Source: Clostridia bacterium (GTDB lineage Bacteria > Bacillota_A > Clostridia > UMGS1883). From it: a stretch of DNA of 31,516 nt. Below the pieces are notes generated by a model, which was not told where the DNA came from, did not search any database, and worked only from the letters and a program-made list of their open reading frames with translations. How positions within the stretch are numbered: position 1 is the first letter of the stretch; each line of letters opens with the position of its first letter. The position numbers were made by a program, and so were the translations under genes. This document shows positions 8,145 to 16,549 of the stretch, in pieces. The stretch covers positions 1-31,516 of the forward strand of contig JAFUJZ010000029.1 of assembly GCA_017467965.1 (NCBI GenBank), in the 5' to 3' direction.

Positions 8145-10236
8145 AATAAAACAGTATATCTGCATATGTAGGCATGGGCCAATATTCCTTACTTACCATA
8201 GGTTCAATGGTATCGGCGTATTCACGCACCTTTTCAGCCAAGGGAAGTACCACGTCGTGCATATATTTTGCACCGTCGTTAATGGGCATTTTTTCAGCCT
8301 TTCTCACTTCAACCTCAAACTCGTTTGTGGCAAAGTAAAGCTTTTCGTACAAAGGCTTGATTTTGTCAATCATATCCTTTTCAACTATAGCTTCCATGCC
8401 AAGCATGTTCATATCGCTCACAACACCCACAAGATAGTTAAGGTATTCGCCAATCGCAGGTATAATCTCCTGCTTTGCCATATCAAGCATTGTGAGGCAC
8501 TCATAGTTATTGAGCTTAAAGTACTTTTCCATACGGATTTCGTAACGGCTCTCAAGCTCAGAGCGTGTATACACGCCCAACGCTTCGAACATTTTTACGC
8601 TTTCTTCTTTAGTGTACTCGCCGTATGCTTCAATCGAGCTCTTAAGCACAGGCAAGCCGCGTCTTTCGGCTTCTTTTGCCCATTCTTCGCTGTAGCCGTT
8701 GCCGTTGAAGACAATTCTTGGATAGTGCTCTGTGATAATATCTCTCACAACATCATATGCCGCACTTCTCTTATCAGTGGCATTTTCTATTTTTTCTGCA
8801 AACTTCCACAGTCCGTCTGCAACGATTGAGTTAATAACAGTATTAGGCCCTGCAATAGATGCGGATGAACCAACTGTTCTGAACTCAAATTTGTTACCTG
8901 TAAACGCAAAAGGACTTGTTCTGTTACGGTCTGTATCGTCACGTTTAAAAGCAGGCAAAGCCGACGCACCCAAATCAAGAGTACCGCGGTCAAGGCTTAC
9001 TTCGTCATCACCCTTTATAATGCTTTCGCAAACCTTGTCAAGAGCATCGCCCAAAAACATCGAAATCACACTCGGAGGAGCTTCGTGAGCACCGAGGCGG
9101 TGGTCGTTAGAGGGGTTGCCCGCACTTGCACGGAGTAGTCCCCCATGGAGAGAAACAGCTTCCATAGTAACTGCAAGGAAAACCAAAAACTCAAGATTAT
9201 GAAGCGGGTCTTTACCTGGTTTTAAAAGGTTTTTGCCGGTGTCTGTCGAAACAGCCCAGTTATTATGCTTACCCGAACCGTTAAGCCCACGGAAGGGTTT
9301 TTCGTGAAGCAAACATACCAAACCATAGTGTTCAGCACATTTTTTGAGTGTTTCCATTACCATATAGTTAGAGTCAACAGCCGTATTTGCTGCCGAATAA
9401 ACACATGCCAATTCGTGCTGACAGGGCGCAACCTCGTTATGCTTTGTCTTCGCAAAAATACCCATTTTATAAAGCTCGGTATCAACTTCCTTCATGAAAA
9501 GTGCAACGTTTTCACGTAGTGTGCCGTAATATGCGTCATCCATTTCCTGACCTTTGGATGCAGGCGCACCAAAAAGGGTTCTGCCTGTAATCTTAATATC
9601 TTTTCTCGCCTCAACGTGCTCCTTTGATACCAAAAAGTACTCCTGTTCGGGACCAACCGTTGCGATAACTTTCTGTACCTTGTCGTCACCAAGCAATCTC
9701 AAAACTCTTACAGCAGCATGGCTAAGTGCATCACATGAACGGAGAAGAGGCGTCTTCTTATCAAGTGCCTCGCCTGTATAGGAGCAGAAAGCTGTGGGAA
9801 TACACAGCGTTACACCTGCTGCATCCTCTTTCAAAAAAGCCGGCGACGTTGTGTCCCATGTGGTGTAGCCGCGTGCCTCAAATGTGGCACGGATACCGCC
9901 TGCCGGGAAGCTTGACGCGTCACTTTCACCCTTTACAAGCTGTTCGCCTGTAAATTCCATAATAGCCTTGCCAGTTTTGGGGTCGGGATTGATAAAAGCG
10001 TCGTGCTTCTCTGCAGTAAGTCCCGTAAGGGGCAAGAACAAATGGGTATAGTGCGTAGCACCCTTGCTCATTGCCCAGGTTTTCATTGCTTCGGCAATCT
10101 CGTCGGCAAATTCCATGGTCAAGGGACTGCCCTTTTTAAATTCTTCGTATGTATCGGAACTGAGCATTTCGCGCATAACATCGTCACTAAACACATTACA
10201 TCCAAAATACTCTGTCAAAGGTGTTTTTTTCTCCAT
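8143..10236 (-). CDS. glnN: Glutamine synthetase type III (GlnN)
   Basis: This enzyme makes glutamine from glutamate, ammonia and ATP. The 697-residue length is that of GSIII, far above GSI (about 440-470). Motifs include MEFTGEQLVKGESDASSFPAGG, IATVGPEQEYFLV, the substrate block KHNEVAPCQHELACVYS, LNGSGKHNNWAVSTDTG and the EFRTVGSSAS region. It is cytosolic and dodecameric in characterised relatives, common in Bacteroidetes, cyanobacteria and rumen/gut Clostridia. The ATG at 10236 follows GAGGAGG by 7 bases. It appears monocistronic, with terminators on both sides. No adenylylation system or GlnR-type operator was recognised upstream. Confidence 0.97.
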   Translation of the reverse strand: MEKKTPLTEYFGCNVFSDDVMREMLSSDTYEEFKKGSPLTMEFADEIAEAMKTWAMSKGATHYTHLFLPLTGLTAEKHDAFINPDPKTGKAIMEFTGEQLVKGESDASSFPAGGIRATFEARGYTTWDTTSPAFLKEDAAGVTLCIPTAFCSYTGEALDKKTPLLRSCDALSHAAVRVLRLLGDDKVQKVIATVGPEQEYFLVSKEHVEARKDIKITGRTLFGAPASKGQEMDDAYYGTLRENVALFMKEVDTELYKMGIFAKTKHNEVAPCQHELACVYSAANTAVDSNYMVMETLKKCAEHYGLVCLLHEKPFRGLNGSGKHNNWAVSTDTGKNLLKPGKDPLHNLEFLVFLAVTMEAVSLHGGLLRASAGNPSNDHRLGAHEAPPSVISMFLGDALDKVCESIIKGDDEVSLDRGTLDLGASALPAFKRDDTDRNRTSPFAFTGNKFEFRTVGSSASIAGPNTVINSIVADGLWKFAEKIENATDKRSAAYDVVRDIITEHYPRIVFNGNGYSEEWAKEAERRGLPVLKSSIEAYGEYTKEESVKMFEALGVYTRSELESRYEIRMEKYFKLNNYECLTMLDMAKQEIIPAIGEYLNYLVGVVSDMNMLGMEAIVEKDMIDKIKPLYEKLYFATNEFEVEVRKAEKMPINDGAKYMHDVVLPLAEKVREYADTIEPMVSKEYWPMPTYADILFY

Positions 10237-10260
10237 GATAAGTCCTCCTCAATATCGGAA

Positions 10261-10271
10261 ACTATAACATA
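10261..10271 (-). promoter_or_regulatory. Probable extended -10 promoter of glnN
   Basis: The reverse strand reads TATGTTATAGT (10271-10261), an extended -10 (TRTGnTATAAT-like) about 25 bases before the glnN ATG. The -35 region is AT-rich without a TTGACA match. Confidence 0.5.
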
Positions 10272-10363
10272 CCAATCTATCATATATTTAACCATATTTT
10301 ATCAATAAAATCAAGCCGAATTTTTCTATAAAGATTTGTATTAATATTTCTTTACTTTTATGC

Positions 10364-10398
10364 AAAAAAGAAACCGAGAAATTCTCGGTTTCTTTTTT
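10364..10398 (-). terminator. Rho-independent terminator of the metallopeptidase gene
   Basis: AAAAAAGAAACCGAGAA (10364-10380) and TTCTCGGTTTCTTTTTT (10382-10398) form a near-perfect hairpin, starting 3 bases after the stop codon. The A- and T-runs would allow bidirectional use. Confidence 0.9.
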
Positions 10399-10401
10399 GA
10401 T

Positions 10402-12501
10402 TTATTCAATTACCCAGTTTGTATAGCCCAAGCTGCCGTCACTCTGGCAGAAGCCATCTTCCGCTTTTGTCAGATACAAGCCGCTGTGTCTTAACTGCAG
10501 CTTGTATGTTCCATCGCCGTTATTAACAAGGCTGAAATGCTGGTTTGTACCGCCTGTTACAGAGTAGAGGATTGCACTGGCACCATTTTCAATACTGCCG
10601 CCCGAAATATCAAACACTTTGCCTGTTTTCTTATCTCTGATAAGGTAGTAGTCCTTGTCAACAGGCACAAATTCCCATACGTTGTCATCATCCGAGAGCA
10701 TAAGTCCTTCGCCCTCAACAAATCCGAGTTTTTCGCCTGTAACCTGAAGAGTAAGTGTTTTATTACCCTTGTAGGGGATTTCTTTTTCAAACGCAAAGTC
10801 CCAGCCTGCTGCATCGTCACAAATTTCAAGCTTTTCATTAATGCAGAATCCTGTTATGGCATCAAGCATTTTAACAGGCTCATTTCCTTCTCCCGCCTTA
10901 AAGCCTATTTTTGTAGCGTTTTCACCCAAAGTGAGCTTTCCATTTTCAACTACGATATATCTTCCCGTAGCCTTGTTTCTGAATGTACCCCACATATTAT
11001 CCTGGGAGTAAACTTCCCACATCTGCCAGTCCTTTTTAGCATCATTTTTATCTGCCAATATAAGAGTTCCGTTTTCATCAGTAAGATACTTGTCTCCAAA
11101 CTTAACGGTTACTATCTGACTGTATGTTATTGCATCCACAATATTTTCAACTTTTTCGCATTCGTCCTTATATTCAGCATAGAACTCGCTGTCAACTCTG
11201 TACAAAAGTGCTTTGTATGCCTTAGCACGTGCCGGGTATGTGTTTTCGATTGCTTTTACTCTCATATCGTCGCCGCGAGCAAGGAGGTAAAGACGTGAAT
11301 ATTCAGCCAAGTCTTCCCAACGGTTTGTTTTGCCGTAGCCTGTTACGGGCACCATGTCCTGTGCAATTGCACGATACCACACATCGTTGTTCTGTCTGCC
11401 GTTATCCATAACGTGACCGAGCTCGTGGGCAAACATCTGCACCATGTTGTTAACGTCGCCACGGTAGCCTGTATTATTCCAGATAGTGTTGTCGCCGCCG
11501 TTCCATGAGGATGTGTTCATGCTTGTATAAATAAATCTGTGCAAGGTTTTTGCAATAGGCATTTCAAAGCATGCCACAGCTTCACCTACTACTGCCGCAT
11601 ATTCTTCATCGTTGTCAAGGGGTGAATAGTACTTAAATGTGTGACTGTCACCATTTTCCTTATCTGTAATTGTAACATCATAACGGCGTGCAGGCTCATC
11701 GGGAATACCATGCCAGTCCTGCCACACATTTTCTTCAATTCCTACAAATTTAACCTCAATATCTCTCTTGAGCTTTGTAGCCATAGATCCGTACATCAAG
11801 CTTGTAGGCTCAACGGCAAAGCATTCTTCAACAAAAGCCACCTGCTCGTCATAGGAAAGGTTAAAATAATCTCTTTCCTTAATCATTGTTTCAACCTTGT
11901 CATATGTAAGAACGTTGAATTCGCCGCCCGACATAAGGAAATCATAAAGTCTCTTATATCGGAAATCAGACAAACTCTTTGCAGCATCGCTCTCGAGCAT
12001 TTTTTCAACCATGGGCTCATATTCGCCCACCACATTTATCTTCCAAAGCTGATTTTTGTCGTCACTTTTTGCTTCCTGTGTTACTGCACCGTCAGTTTCT
12101 GTAAGATAAAGGTTTGAAAAAGCTGACTTTATGTAGCAAAATCCGTCTTCAGCATCTTCAATTACCCACCTCTGGTTGTTCGCACCGGTACTTGTCCACT
12201 GGATAATACTTACTCCTTCGTCCATAGAAGCACTGTTTACGTCAGCAGAGAGCTCGTTCTCATTTATAAACGAATAGCTTCCACCTAAAAACGCCTTAAA
12301 TCTCCAGTTTTCAGCATCATCGCCTACGGTTAACACATTTCCGCGGTCTTCCCCCGACGGAGCTAAAAACTTACCGTCCTTTGTTTCAATAGTGCAGATT
12401 TTGTTTGTAAAATCCACACTTTCCTCTGCCGATACCCCAAATGCTCCAAATGCTGTAAAAAGCATCATCACAACAAGTATCAGCGACAAACTTTTTTTCA
12501 C
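10402..12501 (-). CDS. Secreted zinc metallopeptidase with ricin B-type lectin domains
   Basis: The GTG at 12501 follows AGGAGGGG and begins a clear signal peptide (KKSLSLILVVMMLFTAFGAF, cleavage likely after GVSA). The upstream in-frame ATG at 12558 would place 19 polar residues before it and overlaps the promoter. The mature protein has an N-terminal beta-trefoil-like lectin region (about 30-157) with NQRWVI and NQLWKI (QxW motifs). A peptidase region (about 160-450) has AHELGHVMDNG, an HExxH zinc site at 359-363, and WEDLAEYSRLY about 35 residues later, where a glutamate could be the third zinc ligand as in ATLF/PPEP-like gluzincins. A second lectin-like region follows (about 465-699, with TNQHFSLV). 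It probably acts outside the cell on a glycan-bearing protein; substrate unknown. It starts 62 bases after the phage cassette's last gene but has its own promoter and terminator. Confidence 0.85.
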   Translation of the reverse strand: MKKSLSLILVVMMLFTAFGAFGVSAEESVDFTNKICTIETKDGKFLAPSGEDRGNVLTVGDDAENWRFKAFLGGSYSFINENELSADVNSASMDEGVSIIQWTSTGANNQRWVIEDAEDGFCYIKSAFSNLYLTETDGAVTQEAKSDDKNQLWKINVVGEYEPMVEKMLESDAAKSLSDFRYKRLYDFLMSGGEFNVLTYDKVETMIKERDYFNLSYDEQVAFVEECFAVEPTSLMYGSMATKLKRDIEVKFVGIEENVWQDWHGIPDEPARRYDVTITDKENGDSHTFKYYSPLDNDEEYAAVVGEAVACFEMPIAKTLHRFIYTSMNTSSWNGGDNTIWNNTGYRGDVNNMVQMFAHELGHVMDNGRQNNDVWYRAIAQDMVPVTGYGKTNRWEDLAEYSRLYLLARGDDMRVKAIENTYPARAKAYKALLYRVDSEFYAEYKDECEKVENIVDAITYSQIVTVKFGDKYLTDENGTLILADKNDAKKDWQMWEVYSQDNMWGTFRNKATGRYIVVENGKLTLGENATKIGFKAGEGNEPVKMLDAITGFCINEKLEICDDAAGWDFAFEKEIPYKGNKTLTLQVTGEKLGFVEGEGLMLSDDDNVWEFVPVDKDYYLIRDKKTGKVFDISGGSIENGASAILYSVTGGTNQHFSLVNNGDGTYKLQLRHSGLYLTKAEDGFCQSDGSLGYTNWVIE

Positions 12502-12529
12502 AAAAACCCCTCCTTTTTTATATAATTCT

Positions 12530-12558
12530 ATTTTACAGTCGGGGATTTTGTTTGTCAA
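12530..12558 (-). promoter_or_regulatory. Sigma-A promoter of the metallopeptidase gene
   Basis: Reverse strand: TTGACA (12553-12558), 17-base spacer, TAAAAT (12530-12535). It starts 5 bases beyond the stop of the last phage gene and would give a leader of about 20 bases with AGGAGGGG before the GTG. The gene is therefore independent of the phage operon promoter, although read-through from the cassette is possible since no terminator lies between them. Confidence 0.88.
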
Positions 12559-12563
12559 TAGTT

Positions 12564-12995
12564 TTACAGCTCTGTCACATATTCAATTGCAAAAGTCATA
12601 TTACATGGAAAAATATCTCTCAATGCTTCGGTATATTTATCAATATTATATATTCTTTTTGCAGTTCTTATAACCACGTTCAGGTTTTCATAGTCAACCG
12701 TCAATTCAAATTCATCTTCTAAAAAGCACTCCACAAGATTGTTATATTCCTCAAGCGAAATATATTCATATCGTCTCAGCATCCTATATGTTCTTTCCAG
12801 CCAGTCATCGGAATAATCGATACCAAGCAAATTTTCCCACATATCACTTTTCGAATAAAAGGTTGACACACTTCTCATTGTAGAGGCTCTCAGCTGTGCC
12901 GATGTATAAATCATCCCTTGTGCATATGCCAGATTCTGTATTTCAGCAAAGTCCTTAATATAATCAGGACAATGCTGTAGCATATCATACGCCAT
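12564..12995 (-). CDS. Phage baseplate/tail protein, XkdU (YmfQ/DUF2313)-like
   Basis: This 143-residue protein is the last gene of the phage cassette. The order after baseplate J and the sequence pattern (MLQHCPDYIKDFAEIQNLAYAQG; a middle DWLERTYRMLRRYE; C-terminal AIEYVTEL) fit the XkdU/YmfQ family, which in contractile phages joins the baseplate wedge to the tail fibre (P2 gpI position). It overlaps the XkdT gene by 11 bases. In PBSX a long tail fibre gene follows; here none does, so the attachment partner of this protein is missing from the window. It is somewhat short for the family (about 180-200 residues). Confidence 0.75.
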   Translation of the reverse strand: MAYDMLQHCPDYIKDFAEIQNLAYAQGMIYTSAQLRASTMRSVSTFYSKSDMWENLLGIDYSDDWLERTYRMLRRYEYISLEEYNNLVECFLEDEFELTVDYENLNVVIRTAKRIYNIDKYTEALRDIFPCNMTFAIEYVTEL

Positions 12996-14025
12996 TTAAA
13001 GTCACATCCCCCAAAATCTGATTAGGTTCAAGAATAAGACGGTTTGTATTCCCGTTTATTGACACAACGTTCACATCTTCAACTCCCAATTCAATTAGGC
13101 AGTCCTCAATCACTCTGTCCCACAAAACAATATACCTCGTCTTGTCCCAATTCTTGTTTATTTCCTTAAAAATCAACGGAAGATTGCTTCTTGCAAGTCT
13201 TAAATAATACGCATCGGTTGTCACGCCAGTTATATCCACCACAATTTCAACGTCAACCTTTTCAACGCTTTCAACGGTCACCTTGTGTCCGAGCGGCACC
13301 AATCCATACCCCAGCCCCTCTGTTTCTTTAGGGTCAAGCTGTTCTTTCACATAATTCACCAAATCGTCCGTGGCTACGTTATACTCCGTATCAGTAATAA
13401 CAACCCTCACAGTTCCCGCTCCGTCAGAGGCAGGAATAACCCGTCTGCCGCCCACGCCGGATATTGTATCAACCAGCTCTTTATAGTAGCTTACATTTCC
13501 CGGACAGACAGGACACCTCGCTCTTTCGATAAATCTTCCTCGTAAGCTCTCGTCATCTTCTTTGTCCTCGCCCATTGCAATAATCGAAACTATTTTTATT
13601 GTCTCTTCAATATCACTTCTGTTTTCTGCGATAACCTCTCCTATGTAGCTGTTTCCTATAGTGCCTGCGGTATTTGCCTCAGCGACAAAATATCCGTCAT
13701 GAACCGACACTATCGTATAACTCAGTTCTTCTCCCGATACAACGTCACCTGCACTAAGTCCCGTACCGCCTTCAATTTTCACCACAGCCTTTGTCTCACC
13801 GCGTCTTTCAATTCCTGAAATTGCGCACAACCTCTGTAAATTTGCCCCTGCGGCAGTATCAACAAAGCAGTTTCTTTCCAAGTCATCTATATAATCATAC
13901 ATTTCTCTTGTTGCCATTGCCGACGCCGATGCAAGTATATATGCAATTGTCCCCTCACGCTTGTCCATGTCCTCGGGTATATAACTCAAAAACCTTTTTT
14001 TCAATCCTTCATATGAATTAGCCAT
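12985..14025 (-). CDS. Baseplate J-like protein, XkdT homologue
   Basis: Baseplate wedge component of contractile tails (P2 gpJ, T4 gp6 family). From the ATG at 14025, preceded by GGAGGTG at 7 bases, it has 346 residues, about the normal XkdT length. The N-terminus has REGTIAYILASASAMATREMYDYIDDLERNCFVDTAAG-type wedge sequence, and the middle shows DESLRGRFIERARCPVCPGNVSYY with AGTVRVVITD, the typical Baseplate_J pattern. It overlaps XkdS by 8 bases and XkdU by 11. The frame is intact with no sign of decay. Confidence 0.92.
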   Translation of the reverse strand: MANSYEGLKKRFLSYIPEDMDKREGTIAYILASASAMATREMYDYIDDLERNCFVDTAAGANLQRLCAISGIERRGETKAVVKIEGGTGLSAGDVVSGEELSYTIVSVHDGYFVAEANTAGTIGNSYIGEVIAENRSDIEETIKIVSIIAMGEDKEDDESLRGRFIERARCPVCPGNVSYYKELVDTISGVGGRRVIPASDGAGTVRVVITDTEYNVATDDLVNYVKEQLDPKETEGLGYGLVPLGHKVTVESVEKVDVEIVVDITGVTTDAYYLRLARSNLPLIFKEINKNWDKTRYIVLWDRVIEDCLIELGVEDVNVVSINGNTNRLILEPNQILGDVTLNGV

Positions 14026-14416
14026 TATCAATCACCTCCGCAATCTCAATATCACCAAGATTTGTGACCACCCTAAAGCTTACAGCCATTTTTCCAACTT
14101 TTCTCTCAAACTCAAAATCCTCAACAGCAATTATCCTGTCATCACACAGCAAGCTGTCACAAATAGCGTTTTTCACCTTGCCCATAGCCTTCATATACCC
14201 CTCTTCAAAGGCATCACCATAATCTGTGCCGTAAGAGTGTGAAAAAACAGGATACTTATATCTTTTAGTAATAAGTGCAATATGTATCGCCTGCTTCAGT
14301 GCATCACGTGAATCAATAATTCCCCCAAGTTTCTTATTCTCAAAATCAATCTCAAAAGCTTTATTGGACTTTTTCTCGCTAATCTCTGTTTCATTTATTG
14401 TACTGCTCGGTAACAT
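14018..14416 (-). CDS. Phage baseplate protein, XkdS (DUF2634)-like
   Basis: A 132-residue protein between XkdR- and XkdT-like genes. Its core IIDSRDALKQAIHIALITKRYKYPVFSHSYGTDYGDAF is typical of the gp25/DUF2634 wedge proteins that connect sheath and baseplate. Its 3' end overlaps the next gene's start by 8 bases. Family length is about 130-145, so it appears complete. Confidence 0.88.
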   Translation of the reverse strand: MLPSSTINETEISEKKSNKAFEIDFENKKLGGIIDSRDALKQAIHIALITKRYKYPVFSHSYGTDYGDAFEEGYMKAMGKVKNAICDSLLCDDRIIAVEDFEFERKVGKMAVSFRVVTNLGDIEIAEVIDNG

Positions 14417-14429
14417 ACTTCATCTCCTG

Positions 14430-14729
14430 TCACAGCTTTCCTATCGCAATATATCCGTCTCCGCCCTTTTTTCTTATAAGAACAACACCGTCACCTGTAT
14501 CTATTCCTTCATTTACAACTAGGCTTCTCTCATATCCCGCAAATGTAAACGTGCACTCTTTTCTCATAAGGTGCTCACATACATCCACTATCTCACCCTC
14601 TAAAAGCATTTCTCCGCATCTGATTTTCACAGGCTCGCAATTTACAACCGTGCCCAAAACTACCTCACATGGCAAACTTGCATCAAAAGCCTCCATAGCA
14701 CACCTTTTTATTGCATCAGCCATATTCAT
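14430..14729 (-). CDS. Phage tail protein, XkdR (DUF2577)-like
   Basis: A small 99-residue beta-rich protein with VLGTVVNCEPVKIRCGEMLLEG and C-terminal GDGVVLIRKKGGDGYIAIGKL, as in the DUF2577 proteins found between the XkdQ hub and XkdS in PBSX-like phages. The ATG at 14729 overlaps the XkdQ stop by 4 bases (ATGA). Confidence 0.88.
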   Translation of the reverse strand: MNMADAIKRCAMEAFDASLPCEVVLGTVVNCEPVKIRCGEMLLEGEIVDVCEHLMRKECTFTFAGYERSLVVNEGIDTGDGVVLIRKKGGDGYIAIGKL

Positions 14730-15694
14730 CCAAGTTCACTCCCGTCAAGATAAACATCGCATCGGTACACGTTGTTCTCAAAAACATGCACCGCCTTTTT
14801 TATTCTCATGTATCCGTCAAGTTCAACATCCCCCATAGTGAAAACCACATATACACGGCTTCCCGGGAAAAATCCCGGGTTACCGTCTACGTTTTTTATC
14901 ACAATTTCTCTGTTTATGCGGTTGTATTCACTTAGAAGCTTTTCCGCTTCACTCTTTTCGTTTCCGGCATCAGTTGCCTTTTTCGACAAAATCAGCGTTC
15001 CCCACATATCCATTGTTTCTTTATCACTGGCTACTCCTAGATATCTCGTATTGTACTTTTTCTTGTCCGAATACACCTCAACTATGTTGTATACCTCATT
15101 ATCTATCGTATCGGTATATTCATAGTTTTCCGCCTGTGTATCATCCAGTACCACATCAAGCACCATAGAATTTTCGTTTTTTAAACAAAGCTCTCCGCAC
15201 TTATCAAAAAGGATATATCTCTCGCCGCTTTTACTTCTCACATCCGAACACGCTTTTTTTACAACGTCAATCAGACTCACGTTTTCTGCCGCTACAGCCC
15301 CCACTGTTACTGAGCATTTTTCTATCTCGCCCTTTCGTAGTGCATAGTCATCTGCTATTTTATTCACAACCTCGTCAAGCCGCATTTTCCCTCTTGTATA
15401 TGTACGCCTGTTTTTCATGTATCTGAGTTGGTCATAGCACACTACCTTGATAAGCTTGTCCTTATCCCGCTTTTTATAAAAAACGTATCCTAAAAACATA
15501 TCCTCCCCGTCATATTTTACACTTACAGCATCTCCCTGATTAAAAGACACCGTATCGTCTTTCATAACCGTAAACTCCAGCTTTGAGGCACAAAACTCCT
15601 CTCTTTCAATCCAAAGCCTGTCCACAGTCACCACACGGTACACCTTAAGCTTGCTTTTAATGAAAACCTCAAGCTTTGTCTCTCCTGTCTCCAC
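14726..15694 (-). CDS. Phage tail hub protein, XkdQ-like
   Basis: A 322-residue protein in the position of XkdQ (gp27/gp44-type hub at the tail tip). The N-terminus TKLEVFIKSKLKVYRVVTVD, then KLEFTVMKDDTVSFNQGDAVSVKYDGEDMFLGYVF and KVVCYDQLRYMKNRRTY, are typical of hub proteins. The called start is a GTG at 15694 with only a weak ribosome binding site. In the same frame, 21 codons upstream, an ATG (15755-15757) follows GAGGG at 6 bases but meets a TAA after 10 codons (15725-15727). The N-terminus is therefore uncertain: either a short upstream frame with re-initiation, or a nonsense change in an originally longer gene. Confidence 0.85.
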   Translation of the reverse strand: METGETKLEVFIKSKLKVYRVVTVDRLWIEREEFCASKLEFTVMKDDTVSFNQGDAVSVKYDGEDMFLGYVFYKKRDKDKLIKVVCYDQLRYMKNRRTYTRGKMRLDEVVNKIADDYALRKGEIEKCSVTVGAVAAENVSLIDVVKKACSDVRSKSGERYILFDKCGELCLKNENSMVLDVVLDDTQAENYEYTDTIDNEVYNIVEVYSDKKKYNTRYLGVASDKETMDMWGTLILSKKATDAGNEKSEAEKLLSEYNRINREIVIKNVDGNPGFFPGSRVYVVFTMGDVELDGYMRIKKAVHVFENNVYRCDVYLDGSELG

Positions 15695-15758
15695 ATCAAA
15701 AACTTCTCGGTATCCGCCCTTTTGTTAACCCGACCTGTTCTTTATATAAGTCTGCATA

Positions 15759-16394
15759 TTATTCCCTCAATATTATAGTCTGCCCCACATAAATCGTATA
15801 TGGATATTCAATGGAGTTAATCTGAGCAAGATATGTATACATCTCAGAATCGTCCAAAAACTTTTTAGCAATATACCACAGACTGTCACCTGACTTAACT
15901 GTATACGTATCAGGCACCTCAAAGCTGCTTTCTCTTTTTCCGTAGCCTTCCTTCTGCTTTTCGTTCACAATTCTCGTCTGCACATTTCTGTACTCACGCA
16001 GTATAACCTGTGCTTTCATATCCATCCCGTTTTCGGCATCCTCAACAATACTTATCTTCTCCACAAGTACCTGTATATTTGTAAGGTATGTCTTATTCAT
16101 ATCGGGGAAAGTCCTGTACACATCAAACCACACAGGCTTATTTTCCGCCGCAATCCTTTCCAGCTCATCCATAAAATATCCCGCATCCCGAAATCCGTGT
16201 TCGTACTGCGCAAAAGGGTACTCCGTCATAGGAAGCAACAATTCAAAGGATATTTTCTTCAGTCCCTTTCCGCCCCTTAATGACATAAAACTGCCGTCAA
16301 CAAGATTTATTACACGGTTATTAACCTCATTTTCAATCACAATCTTCCCGGGAGCTACGGGAAAAAGCACATGGTCAATATAAAGCATATACAT
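15759..16394 (-). CDS. LysM domain phage tail protein, XkdP-like
   Basis: This 211-residue protein has an N-terminal tail domain (MYMLYIDHVLFPVAPGKIVI... SFELLLPMTEYPFAQYE) and a C-terminal LysM domain (about 162-211: YTVKSGDSLWYIAKKF ... YVGQTIIL). XkdP/gp53-type proteins sit under the tube at the baseplate hub, like gpX of P2. AAGGAG lies about 8 bases before the ATG. It starts only 2 bases after the stop of the tail-chaperone frameshift extension. In PBSX-like phages the large tape measure gene lies at exactly this junction. Confidence 0.92.
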   Translation of the reverse strand: MYMLYIDHVLFPVAPGKIVIENEVNNRVINLVDGSFMSLRGGKGLKKISFELLLPMTEYPFAQYEHGFRDAGYFMDELERIAAENKPVWFDVYRTFPDMNKTYLTNIQVLVEKISIVEDAENGMDMKAQVILREYRNVQTRIVNEKQKEGYGKRESSFEVPDTYTVKSGDSLWYIAKKFLDDSEMYTYLAQINSIEYPYTIYVGQTIILRE

Positions 16395-16396
16395 AC

Positions 16397-16549
16397 CTAT
16401 CGCTCCTTTCTTTCCAGAAAAACATCAATAGCCGCAATAATAAAAGCTTTTTCATTTTTATCAAGCCCTATAAAAGTACTCGGCAACATCTTAAGATTGT
16501 GAAGGCACCAGTACGCATACACTGCGTCACCGTCACCTTCACTTATCAG
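16397..16549 (-). CDS. Tail assembly chaperone, -1 frameshift extension (GT-like)
   Basis: After the chaperone gene there is an open frame without its own start, shifted by -1. Read from the slip site it adds 50 residues (LISEGDGDAVYAYWCLHNLK..., ending in KNEKAFIIAAIDVFLERKER) before TAG at 16397-16399. The slip site is A AAA AAC (16549-16555), directly followed by the zero-frame stop TGA (16546-16548). An SD-like AAAGGGTGG lies about 7 bases upstream of it, and a small ACGCA/TGCGT stem is possible downstream. Long-tailed phages commonly make a G and a longer GT chaperone this way (Xu, Hendrix and Duda). The fusion would be about 186 residues. The product is inferred; the sequence layout is directly visible. 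Confidence 0.85.
   Translation of the reverse strand: MISEGDGDAVYAYWCLHNLKMLPSTFIGLDKNEKAFIIAAIDVFLERKER

Noticed and set aside
10537..11298. 253-residue plus-strand open frame
   Set aside because: Antisense to the lectin-metallopeptidase, with no ribosome binding site and no recognisable domain.
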